Shown piece after piece: positions 9,283 through 17,656 of a DNA stretch of 64,000 nucleotides. The notes under the pieces were generated by a model. The model worked only from the letters and a program-made list of their open reading frames with translations, did no database searches and was not told the origin of the DNA. The stretch is taken from assembly GCA_002395835.1 (NCBI GenBank), contig DGVD01000018.1, forward strand, positions 124,001 to 188,000, in the 5' to 3' direction. The stretch comes from Bacteroidales bacterium UBA4293. Lineage in GTDB: Bacteria > Bacteroidota > Bacteroidia > Bacteroidales > Bacteroidaceae. Positions within the stretch are counted from its first letter, which is position 1; each line of letters opens with the position of its first letter. A program made the translations under genes and the position numbers.

Positions 9283-10554
9283 ATGGGAACAACTATTATA
9301 TACCTTATTATAAGTATGGCATTCTCTGCCTATTTCTCAGGTATGGAGATCGCATTCGTACAATCAAACAAACTTAGGTTTGAGATGGAAAAGAATGAGA
9401 ATAATGGTTTGATTAACCGTATTATCTCCATGTTCTATAAGAACTCTAACAACTTCATTTCTACCATGTTGGTCGGGAATAACATTGCCTTAGTTGTTTA
9501 TGGTATACTCATGGCTCGTATTATAGATAATTTTATCATAGAACCACTAGGATGGGGAAAAAGTGAATTTGTAGATTTAACTGTCCAGACAATCTTATCT
9601 ACAGCCGTCATTCTAGTAACAGGTGAATTTATCCCCAAAACTCTATTCAAGATTAACCCCAATAATACCTTACGAATCTTTGCATTACCAACTTGGCTTT
9701 TCTACGTTATCCTCTACCCTATTTCACGTTTTTCTACTGGTCTGGCACACTTTTTTATTCGCCTCAGTGGAACCAAAATAGAAAAAGAAAAGACAAATAA
9801 GGCTTTCAGTAAAATTGACCTTGACAATCTTATCCAGACTAGCATTGAGGACAAAGGCGAAGAAGAAGTGGAAGATGAAGTTCTTATTTTCCAGAATGCC
9901 CTAGACTTTGCTGATGTAAAAATAAGAGATTGTATGGTCCCAAGAACGGAAATCTGGGCTGTAGAAGACAATGTGAATTTAGAAGATTTGAAAGCCAAAT
10001 TTATAGAAAGTGGTAAAAGCAAACTCATTGTTTATAAGGATAATATAGATAACATTATTGGGTACATCCACTCTGCTGAAATGTTCCGTATAAAAGATGA
10101 AAACTGGCAGGAACTTATTCGTGAATTACCCATCGTTCCAGAAACTATGGCAGGCCATAAACTGATGAAAATTTTCATACAGAGCAAAAAATCACTCGCT
10201 GTAGTGGTCGATGAATTTGGTGGAACTGCTGGCATTGTATCCTTGGAGGACTTGGTGGAAGAAATTATAGGTGATATTGAAGATGAACATGACACAAGTA
10301 ATTATATAGCAAAGGAAATTGGAGAAAAAGAATATCTCCTTTCAGCTCGTCTTGAAATTGAAAAAGTAAATGAAATGTTTAATTTGGACTTGCCTGAATC
10401 TGAAAACTACATGACTGTTGGTGGTCTAATCCTCAATGAATATCAAAGTTTCCCTAAGTTACATGAAGTTATCACCATTAAGCATTTTCAATTCAGAATT
10501 TTAAAGGTAACGAGCACAAAAATCGAACTTGTAAAGTTAAAAGTACTCTCATAA
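9283..10554 (+). CDS. CNNM/CBS-domain membrane protein (HlyC/CorC, GldE-like)
   Basis: 423 residues. The N-terminal CNNM (DUF21) domain has three to four membrane helices (TIIYLIISMAFSAYFSGMEIA, MLVGNNIALVVYGILMARI, LSTAVILVTGEFIPKTLF). A CBS pair follows (IRDCMVPRTEIWAVE.., VPETMAGHKLMKIF..SLAVVVDEFGGTAGIVSLEDL), and then a C-terminal CorC_HlyC transporter-associated domain. Family members are linked to Mg/Co efflux, and GldE is the Bacteroidetes relative tied to gliding machinery. Ion specificity cannot be told here. It sits 3 bp after lptC in the same transcription unit. Confidence 0.88.
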   Translation: MGTTIIYLIISMAFSAYFSGMEIAFVQSNKLRFEMEKNENNGLINRIISMFYKNSNNFISTMLVGNNIALVVYGILMARIIDNFIIEPLGWGKSEFVDLTVQTILSTAVILVTGEFIPKTLFKINPNNTLRIFALPTWLFYVILYPISRFSTGLAHFFIRLSGTKIEKEKTNKAFSKIDLDNLIQTSIEDKGEEEVEDEVLIFQNALDFADVKIRDCMVPRTEIWAVEDNVNLEDLKAKFIESGKSKLIVYKDNIDNIIGYIHSAEMFRIKDENWQELIRELPIVPETMAGHKLMKIFIQSKKSLAVVVDEFGGTAGIVSLEDLVEEIIGDIEDEHDTSNYIAKEIGEKEYLLSARLEIEKVNEMFNLDLPESENYMTVGGLILNEYQSFPKLHEVITIKHFQFRILKVTSTKIELVKLKVLS

Positions 10555-10598
10555 TGTAAATTTTCCAGTAAACGTTTTCCTACGTGCCCGAATTTTTG

Positions 10599-10606
10599 TA
10601 TCTTCG
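10599..10606 (+). promoter_or_regulatory. Possible promoter -7 box (TATCTTCG) of the PpiD-like gene
   Basis: One mismatch from TATCTTTG, 55 bp before the ATG at 10661, in the 106-bp gap after the CNNM gene. Confidence 0.4.
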
Positions 10607-10660
10607 TGCGCTCAAAAAGTTTATGAAAAGAAAATAACAAAATAAAATAATTAAAAACCA

Positions 10661-12802
10661 ATGGCAACATTACAAAAAATCAGAAGTAAGGGCCCACTGC
10701 TTTTAGCAGTAATCGGCTTAGCTCTTTTCGCTTTTATCGCAGAAGAGGCTTTCCGCAGCTGGCAAACTTCTTCTAACAACAGTAAACAACAAATCGGTCA
10801 AATTGCCGGTGAAGATGTCTCTGTTCAAGAATATCAGAATTTGGTTGACGAACTCAGTGATGTGATGAAGTTGACTCAAGGCACAAACACATTGACTGAT
10901 GTTTTTATGAACCAGATCAAAGATCAGGCTTGGCAGAACTTCGTGAACTACAAATTGGTTTCCGCTGAATGTGAGAAACTCGGAATCAAAGTTACCGATG
11001 CTGAACTACAAGCTATCATTAACGAAGGAACAAACCAGATGTTACAAGGTACTCCTTGGGTTGATCAGAATACTGGTCGTTTTGACAAGGATGCATTGAA
11101 AAAATTCCTAGCTGAATATAACAAATTGGATTTGTCACAACTACCATCTGAATATGCTGAATATTATCAGCGTCTTTACAAGTTTTGGCAATATGTAGAA
11201 AAGTCTTTGCGTCAAAACACATTGGTAGCAAAGTATCAGTCTCTATTAGCAAATTCTTTCATCTCTAATCCTATATCTGCTAAAGCTAGTTTTGAAGGAA
11301 GAACAATCAGCAAGGACATTCTAGCTGTTGCTGTTCCTTATTCAGCTCTAGATTCTGCAGCAGTAACTTTAACTGATGCAGATATAAAGAATCTCTATCA
11401 GGAAAAGAAAGAGATGTTCCGCCAGACTGTTGAAACACGTGACATTAAATACATAGACATTTTAGTAACACCTAGCCAAGAAGACAAGGTTGCGATGTTG
11501 AGCGAAATGGAAGAATTGGCTGCAGAATTAAATGCATCTGCAGATCCTACAAACATTGTACGTTCCAGCAACTCTCTACTCCCTTATACAGGTTTAGCTG
11601 TTAAAAAGTCTATTCTTCCTACTGAGGTAGCAAATGCATTAGATTCTGTAGGTGTGGGTGCTTTATACAAACCTGAATTTAATATTAGTGATAATACCTA
11701 TACCACCTTTAAGTATTTCGGCAAGGTTAATCAGCCTGATTCTATTGAGTTCCGTCAGATTCAAGTTTCAGCAGAAACTCTTGATGAGACCCGAAAATTA
11801 GCAGACTCCATTTATACAGCACTAAAGGGTGGTGCTGAATTTGAAGCTTTAGCACAAAAATATGGCCAGAACGGAACTACTACTTGGCTGACTGGTGCAC
11901 AATATGAAGGTGCTAATCTGGATGCTCAGAACACTCAATTCGTCAAGACTCTTCTTGGGTTAAATACCAATGACCCTCAACTTGTAAACTTTGACCAGTT
12001 CTCAGCAATCATTGAAGTTAAAAACAAAAAAGCATACACTGAGAAATATGACGTTGCTGTAATCAAGAAACAACTTGATTTCTCTAAAGATACTTACAAT
12101 AAAGCATATAATGACTTCAGTGCATTCGTGGCTGCAAATCAGAAGCTGAAAGACATCGAAGCTAATGCAGAAGAAGCTGGCTATAAGCTATTAACCCGCA
12201 AGGATCTTTATAACAATGAGCACAATGTAGCAGGTGTAAGCAACACTCGTGATGCTATGAAGTGGATCTTTGATGAAGCTAAAGTTGGTGAAGTTTCTCC
12301 ATTGTATGCTTGTGGAAATAATGACCACTTAATGGTAGTTGCCCTGACTGGAGTTAACAAAGAAGGTTATCGCCCATTTGAAGTAGCTAAATCAGATCTC
12401 CGTGCTGAGGCATTACGTAACAAGCAAGCAGAAAAAATACTTGCAGACGTTGCTAACGTTAAGACTATTGATCAAGCGAAAGCTGTAGCAAATGCTAAAA
12501 GTGATACCATTAAACATATTACATTTAGCGCTCCTACCTTTGTCGGAATGACTATCAGTAGTGAACCTGTATTAAGCGGTGCCGTAGCACAAGCTAAGAA
12601 GGGGGCATTTACTGGCCCTATAAAGGGTAATGGAGGTGTTTTCATGTTCCAGGTTATCAATGAGGAAAATGGAACTGAGAAATTTGATGAGAAAGCTGAA
12701 GAGCAGCGTCTGAAACAAACTGCACTGCAGGCTGCTAGTCAGTACACCTATGATTTATATCAAAAGGCTAACGTTAAAGACAATCGTTATCTTTATTTCT
12801 AA
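10661..12802 (+). CDS. Membrane-anchored peptidylprolyl isomerase, PpiD/SurA-like
   Basis: 713 residues. One N-terminal membrane anchor (GPLLLAVIGLALFAFIAEEAF) is followed by a SurA/PpiD N-terminal chaperone domain (GEDVSVQEYQNLVDEL.., QAWQNFVNYKLVSAECEKLGIKVTDAEL). The middle region carries a parvulin-type rotamase domain (IEFRQIQVSAETLDETRKLADSIY..GAEFEALAQKYGQN). A second, degenerate parvulin-like segment lies near the C-terminus (SAPTFVGMTISSEPVLSGAVAQAKKGAFTGPIKGNGGVF). It should assist folding of exported outer-membrane proteins in the periplasm, which fits the barrel protein and LptC upstream. A strong hairpin terminator follows. Confidence 0.88.
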   Translation: MATLQKIRSKGPLLLAVIGLALFAFIAEEAFRSWQTSSNNSKQQIGQIAGEDVSVQEYQNLVDELSDVMKLTQGTNTLTDVFMNQIKDQAWQNFVNYKLVSAECEKLGIKVTDAELQAIINEGTNQMLQGTPWVDQNTGRFDKDALKKFLAEYNKLDLSQLPSEYAEYYQRLYKFWQYVEKSLRQNTLVAKYQSLLANSFISNPISAKASFEGRTISKDILAVAVPYSALDSAAVTLTDADIKNLYQEKKEMFRQTVETRDIKYIDILVTPSQEDKVAMLSEMEELAAELNASADPTNIVRSSNSLLPYTGLAVKKSILPTEVANALDSVGVGALYKPEFNISDNTYTTFKYFGKVNQPDSIEFRQIQVSAETLDETRKLADSIYTALKGGAEFEALAQKYGQNGTTTWLTGAQYEGANLDAQNTQFVKTLLGLNTNDPQLVNFDQFSAIIEVKNKKAYTEKYDVAVIKKQLDFSKDTYNKAYNDFSAFVAANQKLKDIEANAEEAGYKLLTRKDLYNNEHNVAGVSNTRDAMKWIFDEAKVGEVSPLYACGNNDHLMVVALTGVNKEGYRPFEVAKSDLRAEALRNKQAEKILADVANVKTIDQAKAVANAKSDTIKHITFSAPTFVGMTISSEPVLSGAVAQAKKGAFTGPIKGNGGVFMFQVINEENGTEKFDEKAEEQRLKQTALQAASQYTYDLYQKANVKDNRYLYF

Positions 12803-12820
12803 GAGTAAAGATCATTTAAT

Positions 12821-12857
12821 AAAAATCCCCAGAGGAAAATTCCTCTGGGGATTTTTA
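12821..12857. terminator. Bidirectional intrinsic terminator
   Basis: Perfect inverted repeat of AAAAATCCCCAGAGG around a short AT loop, with A and T tracts on both sides. It lies between the convergent PpiD-like and UPF0210 genes and can stop both. Confidence 0.88.
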
Positions 12858-12872
12858 TTTATAATATACTTG

Positions 12873-14237
12873 CTAATTTTTGAAACTATGAATAGGTGCA
12901 GGAATTCTACCTCTTCTATTCACAAAATTACTACAGTCAAAGGTATTAACCGCCATAATAGGGGCATATCCCAATAAACCTCCAAACTCAACCTTTTCTC
13001 CAACCCCTTTTCCTATTACAGGGATAATCCGAACGGCTGTAGTCTTTTGATTAACCATACCAATAGCAGCCTCATCTGCTATTATACCGGAAATAGTGGT
13101 TGCCGGTGTATTACCTGGTATGGCTATCATATCCAAACCCACAGAGCAAACACAAGTCATAGCTTCTAACTTTTCAATAGTCAGTGCCCCTGCAACTACA
13201 GAATCTATCATACCCTGATCCTCTGAAACAGGTATAAAAGCACCACTCAAACCACCGACATAAGAAGAAGCCATTACTCCACCCTTTTTAACCTGATCAT
13301 TCAACAGTGCCAATGCTGCAGTTGTTCCAGGAGCCCCAGCATATTCTAAACCAATCTCATGCAAAATGTCTGCTACACTATCACCAATGGCAGGTGTAGG
13401 AGCCAATGACAAATCTATTATTCCAAATGGAACGCCTAAACGCTTGCTAGCTTCTTGGGCCACCAACTGTCCAACACGGGTTATTTTAAATGCGGTTCTC
13501 TTAATCGTCTCACAAAGAACTTCAAAAGACTCACCATGAATTTGCTCTAACGCATACTTTACTACACCTGGTCCACTAACGCCCACATTTATAATAGCAT
13601 CATCTTCACTTACACCGTGGAAGGCACCAGCCATGAAGGGATTATCATCTGGTGCATTACAAAGAACAACCAATTTTGCACAGCCTATAGAATCTCTATG
13701 CTTAGTTTTTTCTGCAGTCTGTTTCACTATATTACCCATCAAACGAACTGCATCCATATTAATTCCCGTCTTAGTACTTCCCACATTGACAGAACTGCAC
13801 AAAAAATCAGTTTCAGCCAAGGCACTAGGAATACTTTTTATTAGCAATTCATCACTAGGAGTCATTCCTTTAGATACAATTGCTGAATAGCCACCCATAA
13901 AATTAATGCCCAATTCACCTGCTACTCGATTTAATGTACGAGCAATTTCAACATAATCTGATGGAGTCTTGCAGCAAGAACTTCCCACAAGCGATATAGG
14001 AGTTACACTTACACGCTTATTTACAATTGGAATTCCAAATTCGTGAGAAATGTCATTACCAACTTTCACCAAATCTTTCGCTAACGTACTAATCTTCCTA
14101 TAGATTTTATTACAACAAGTGCGCAAATTCGAATCAGAACAATCCAACAGATTAATTCCCATTGTAATTGTGCGAACATCTAGATTTTCTTGTTCTATCA
14201 TTTGATTGGTCTCATGGACCTCATACATATTAATCAT
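12873..14237 (-). CDS. UPF0210 / DUF711 PFL-like family protein
   Basis: 454 residues with the conserved UPF0210 pattern: DVRTITMGINLLDC, CCNKIYRKI, VSVTPISLVGSSCC, FMGGYSAIVSKGMTPSD, CSSVNVGSTKTGINMDAVRLMG, VGVSGPGVVKYAL, PAIGDSVADILHEIGLE and DMIAIPGNTPATTISGIIADEAAIG. The fold is described as related to pyruvate formate-lyase-like enzymes, but no glycyl-radical motif is visible. The biochemical role is not established. It lies 12 bp downstream of the ACT-domain UPF0237 gene, its usual partner across many bacteria, so the two probably form one regulated enzyme. Start codons at 14237 and 14228 are both possible. Confidence 0.9.
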   Translation of the reverse strand: MINMYEVHETNQMIEQENLDVRTITMGINLLDCSDSNLRTCCNKIYRKISTLAKDLVKVGNDISHEFGIPIVNKRVSVTPISLVGSSCCKTPSDYVEIARTLNRVAGELGINFMGGYSAIVSKGMTPSDELLIKSIPSALAETDFLCSSVNVGSTKTGINMDAVRLMGNIVKQTAEKTKHRDSIGCAKLVVLCNAPDDNPFMAGAFHGVSEDDAIINVGVSGPGVVKYALEQIHGESFEVLCETIKRTAFKITRVGQLVAQEASKRLGVPFGIIDLSLAPTPAIGDSVADILHEIGLEYAGAPGTTAALALLNDQVKKGGVMASSYVGGLSGAFIPVSEDQGMIDSVVAGALTIEKLEAMTCVCSVGLDMIAIPGNTPATTISGIIADEAAIGMVNQKTTAVRIIPVIGKGVGEKVEFGGLLGYAPIMAVNTFDCSNFVNRRGRIPAPIHSFKN

Positions 14238-14249
14238 AAGGAAACAAAT

Positions 14250-14522
14250 TTAGATACGATGCATTTTGTCAAAAATTTCCTCACGCTGACATTTCACTTG
14301 TACACCAAGTCTTTTTCCCAGTTCATCCAAGTCTGCTTGAATATCTCCTAGTTTTTTACTGCTACCAGATACATCCACAATCATCATCATATTAAAATAA
14401 CCTTGAATAATTGTCTGGCTGATGTCATTCACATTCACATTGCAGCTAGCAAGATAGGTGCAAACATTTGCAATAATGCCCACAGCATCTTTACCAAGAA
14501 CACTGATAATTACCTTTTCCAT
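14250..14522 (-). CDS. ACT-domain protein UPF0237
   Basis: A 90-residue stand-alone ACT domain (VIISVLGKDAVGIIANVCTYLASCNVNVNDISQTI..MMMIVDVS). ACT domains bind amino acids or similar small ligands and regulate a partner enzyme, here very likely the UPF0210 protein encoded 12 bp downstream. A TATCTTTG box lies 22 bp before the ATG. Confidence 0.92.
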   Translation of the reverse strand: MEKVIISVLGKDAVGIIANVCTYLASCNVNVNDISQTIIQGYFNMMMIVDVSGSSKKLGDIQADLDELGKRLGVQVKCQREEIFDKMHRI

Positions 14523-14544
14523 ATTAATTTCTATTATTTACACG

Positions 14545-14552
14545 CAAAGATA
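14545..14552 (-). promoter_or_regulatory. Promoter -7 box (TATCTTTG) of the UPF0237-UPF0210 operon
   Basis: Exact match to the Bacteroidetes -7 consensus on the minus strand. It leaves a short leader before the ATG at 14522. Confidence 0.7.
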
Positions 14553-14616
14553 AAGAAAAAGGGAGACATTGACAAAAGATAACAGTAGTAAAGATTTGAA
14601 TTAATATGCAATAAAT

Positions 14617-14657
14617 AAAAGAACCTCGACTGATTATTACCAGCTCGAGGTTCTTTC
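14617..14657 (-). terminator. Terminator of the SusG-like amylase gene
   Basis: Inverted repeat AAAGAACCTCGA/TCGAGGTTCTTT with a 15-nt loop. Read on the minus strand it is followed by TTTTATTTATT, about 40 bp after the amylase stop. Confidence 0.8.
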
Positions 14658-14697
14658 TCAACCTTAATCTAAACAAAAAACATCTTAGTAGCTAATT

Positions 14698-16689
14698 CTA
14701 ATTCAAAAGGAATACTATAGATGAATTTGCACTCATTCTATACTTATTACCATTCTGTTCCACACTATTCAATATACCAATTACCTTATTTATATTGTCT
14801 GTTATAGGAACCTCTACAGTACTACTACCCAAATTATGCACCACTAAAATCTTCTGAGAGCCCTCTGTCATGTACCATGCTGCTATAGTAGGGAAAGAAC
14901 TGTTGGACTCATTATATGTGCCATGCTTTGTCATTTTTCCAGTTGCCAATGCCGGATATGTGTTACGCAACTTGGTAAAAGTGCGATAAACATTCAATAT
15001 AGAACTTGAGTTGCTAACCTGTGTGGTCACATTGTCAGTATTGGCATTAACACTTTTGTTAAACACTTTATTGGGCTGAGTTGTATAACTATCCCCCCAA
15101 GGTAAAGGACCACGATTATACTCGTCACCATTTCCTTCTTTAGTAGTCTTTGGATTCATGGCCAACTCCTCGCCATAATAGATGTATGGATGCCCTTGAG
15201 CTGTAAGCAAAACAGCACCAGCCTGTTTACACCAATTCAGATTACCACTAAGAACATAAGCGGTACGATCTTCATCATGATTTGAAAGCTTCGTTGCCTC
15301 TATATAGTTTGAGTTATGTGTTGCATATTCGCTTTGGTAGCTAAGGATATCCTTTGCAAAGTACATACCAGTTTTATTAGACAACGCCCACATTAAACGA
15401 TACCAGAAAGAGAACTCAAACATAGCCGGCAGACCTGCATAATATGGAGCCACCTCATTGTGCTCTGCCAAACACTCTCCAACCATATAAATGTCATCAC
15501 TATTGCCTAGAGATTTATAAGTTTTGTTCATCTCACTATACCATGCTTTCAAGAAATTCACATTGTCGTCCTTGCCATCATAAATATGTTTTACTGCATC
15601 TAGACGGAAACCATCAATGCCAAAATTCTTAATCCAGTCATTTCCTGCTTTCACCACAGCTTTGAAAGTTGCGTTATTAGACACTTCAGATGACTTACCG
15701 TAATTCAAATCTGGCATCCATGAGCCAAAGGCACCATAATAATACCATGTCTTTGAACCTGCAAACTTTATATCTGCAGCAGTCTTATTATCTAAGGTAA
15801 ATGCTTTGCCTAAAGAGATCTGGCTTGAAGTTGATGGTGCTCCATACTTGGTACCATCATCCCATGTAGTTTTACTAGTACGAATCAGGAATCCCCAATC
15901 AGAATTATAATCAACTATAATCTCATAAGTAGTATCTCCCGTTTTATTGAATTCTTTACATTCACCTTCACCAAAATAAAGATATATTCCTCCATCTCCC
16001 TCTTTATTGTCAGCAGAAGAAACCTCAGTTACAGTAACAGTTTTCTTACTCCAATCCAATACAAATTTCAATTTTCCTTTGTTAAGAGAAGATGAAGAAC
16101 TAGCTTCATACCATCCATTGCCCCCCGTTTCATTGAAGAAATAATAATCACGGTATTTACTGCTCTCATTATTCTTTGCATCTTGGAACCAGGAATGTCC
16201 TGTTCCTGTATGGTTCAGAACAAAATCTAAATAAACTTTAATACCTTTAGCATGAGCTGCATCTACCAGATTTTTAAAATCTGATTCAGAACCATAAGCT
16301 TTATTTACAGTAGTATAATCTGTTACATCATAGCCATGATAACTGTCTGCTGGGTGAATTGGGCTCAGCCAGATTGCATCTACTCCCAGAGAATTGATAT
16401 AATCCAGTTTATCCTGAATACCTTTGAAATCACCTATACCATCATTGTTACTATCTGCAAAAGAATATACAAGAATTTGGTAAGTGATGTCGGCACGTTT
16501 ATTGTTATCCCAGGTATCAGGAGAAGCACTCAATGCAGTCCAAGTTGTAGTAGAACCACCATTGTCACCACCTCCACCACTATTATTACCATTGTTTCCA
16601 TTATTAATGGGATCATCGCCTCCACTACAGGAAGTAATTATCACCAAGGCCAACAAATAGAATAAGTTCCAATAATTTTTCATACTCAT
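14698..16689 (-). CDS. susG: Surface alpha-amylase lipoprotein, SusG-like (GH13)
   Basis: 663 residues. The lipobox IITSC (C21) is followed by a flexible Asn/Gly-rich linker to about residue 48, typical of surface-exposed Sus lipoproteins. The GH13 barrel has QILVYSFADSNNDGIGD, DAIWLSPIHP, VYLDFVLNHT, GIDGFRLDAVKH (nucleophile D364), YMVGECLAEH (acid/base E405) and KLSNHDEDR (D472). A roughly 135-residue insertion in domain B (about 190-325) has the position and character of the CBM58 starch-binding module of Bacteroides SusG. The gene stands alone, 12 kb from susCDEF, but shares the TGCAAACGTTTGCA operator. It should make the first endo-cuts in cell-bound starch. The symbol is by similarity. 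ATG codons at 16689 and 16683 are both possible. Confidence 0.9.
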   Translation of the reverse strand: MSMKNYWNLFYLLALVIITSCSGGDDPINNGNNGNNSGGGGDNGGSTTTWTALSASPDTWDNNKRADITYQILVYSFADSNNDGIGDFKGIQDKLDYINSLGVDAIWLSPIHPADSYHGYDVTDYTTVNKAYGSESDFKNLVDAAHAKGIKVYLDFVLNHTGTGHSWFQDAKNNESSKYRDYYFFNETGGNGWYEASSSSSLNKGKLKFVLDWSKKTVTVTEVSSADNKEGDGGIYLYFGEGECKEFNKTGDTTYEIIVDYNSDWGFLIRTSKTTWDDGTKYGAPSTSSQISLGKAFTLDNKTAADIKFAGSKTWYYYGAFGSWMPDLNYGKSSEVSNNATFKAVVKAGNDWIKNFGIDGFRLDAVKHIYDGKDDNVNFLKAWYSEMNKTYKSLGNSDDIYMVGECLAEHNEVAPYYAGLPAMFEFSFWYRLMWALSNKTGMYFAKDILSYQSEYATHNSNYIEATKLSNHDEDRTAYVLSGNLNWCKQAGAVLLTAQGHPYIYYGEELAMNPKTTKEGNGDEYNRGPLPWGDSYTTQPNKVFNKSVNANTDNVTTQVSNSSSILNVYRTFTKLRNTYPALATGKMTKHGTYNESNSSFPTIAAWYMTEGSQKILVVHNLGSSTVEVPITDNINKVIGILNSVEQNGNKYRMSANSSIVFLLN

Positions 16690-16706
16690 ATATATTAGTT
16701 CTGCTG

Positions 16707-16714
16707 CAAAAATA
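16707..16714 (-). promoter_or_regulatory. SusG promoter -7 box (TATTTTTG), no -33 TTTG
   Basis: Minus-strand TAnnTTTG box, with the predicted start about 12-15 nt before the ATG. The window 19-21 bp upstream has no TTTG, as expected of a promoter that needs an activator. Its centre is 66 bp from the centre of the upstream palindrome. Confidence 0.65.
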
Positions 16715-16769
16715 ATTAAACCTTAAGTATTTAGCTACTGCACAGTGTAATTATTTCAGAAAAATCTCT

Positions 16770-16783
16770 TGCAAACGTTTGCA
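16770..16783. promoter_or_regulatory. LacI-type operator TGCAAACGTTTGCA (copy 1, SusG)
   Basis: Perfect 14-bp palindrome of the LacI/GalR-family type. Identical copies lie at 35640 (susC/lacI) and 50856 (malQ). It is upstream of the promoter rather than overlapping it, which suggests activation. Confidence 0.8.
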
Positions 16784-16947
16784 TTGCATTTTCTAATTGA
16801 AGATGAATAACTTTCATGAAAAATAATAGAAACCATTCATAATAGCTCAAACAAGTATAAATCCACTAAAAAGAGGTTTCCATCCAATGACCAGATTCCC
16901 ATCCGTACTTTTTCTATAAAAATTTTGAAAATGAAAAGCTTTTTTTG

Positions 16948-16963
16948 TATGTTTGCAAACATA
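16948..16963. promoter_or_regulatory. Perfect palindrome TATGTTTGCAAACATA with embedded -7 box
   Basis: A 16-bp perfect palindrome in the 424-bp gap between SusG and the DUF456 gene. On the plus strand TATGTTTG is also a TAnnTTTG -7 box, with TTTTG about 21 bp upstream (16922-16926). It could therefore be the promoter of the DUF456-GH3 pair, an operator, or both. The rest of 16964-17113 shows nothing recognisable. Confidence 0.45.
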
Positions 16964-17113
16964 ATACCTTATAAGAACAAGCTATGCAAAAATCATTTAC
17001 CTCCTAAAGTGTAATTCCATCATTCCTGAACGAAATCTATGGCAAGATTTTTGTATTAATAGATGTAGAGATTTATAATCCCTATATTAGATATCAAACT
17101 TAAAGGTTAACAA

Positions 17114-17611
17114 ATGGGAATTCTGATAACTATCATTGTTCTAATTGCCATAATCATGGCACTGACTGGAGTGTTTGGAGCTATTCTTCCAGCACTCCCG
17201 GGTCCTCCACTTTGTTTCGCATCAATGGTAACCGTATATTTTGCCTGTCCAGGGCAAATAGACTTCGAACTTCTCATGTGGATGCTTGGCATTACTTTAT
17301 TGGTAACAATACTAGATTATATCGCTCCAATTATTTTGACAAAACTTGGAGGTGGATCCAAACCAGCCATGTGGGGAACTACCATTGGAATGATAGCAGG
17401 ATTATTTTTTATGCCTGTCGGTTTGGTGGCTGGTCCATTGGTAGGTGCATTCATTGGTGAGTTCCTCCATGATGCACGTTTGGGACACTCCACAAAAGTT
17501 GCTGCCATGTCGTTCATATCCTTTCTACTCAGCACAGGATTCAAGTTGGTCGCTAGTTTGGTCATGACCTACTATACCATTGCAGCTGTTTGGAATTACA
17601 CTTTACACTGA
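17114..17611 (+). CDS. DUF456 membrane protein
   Basis: 165 residues, nearly all hydrophobic, with about four to five membrane helices. Gly/Pro-rich DUF456 motifs are present: GVFGAILPALPGPPL, DYIAPIILTKLGGGSKPAMWGTTIG and GLFFMPVGLVAGPLVGAFIGE. The function of the family is unknown. The GH3 gene follows after 45 bp on the same strand with no clear promoter between, so co-transcription is likely. Confidence 0.88.
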   Translation: MGILITIIVLIAIIMALTGVFGAILPALPGPPLCFASMVTVYFACPGQIDFELLMWMLGITLLVTILDYIAPIILTKLGGGSKPAMWGTTIGMIAGLFFMPVGLVAGPLVGAFIGEFLHDARLGHSTKVAAMSFISFLLSTGFKLVASLVMTYYTIAAVWNYTLH

Positions 17612-17656
17612 AATTCTTAATTACAAACATTTTATATTAACCTAATTATCTAACAG

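Noticed and set aside
10570..10577. AAACGTTT core upstream of the PpiD-like gene as a fourth starch operator
   Set aside because: It is flanked by GT and TC instead of TGC/GCA, so the half-sites do not match, and the gene has no link to starch.
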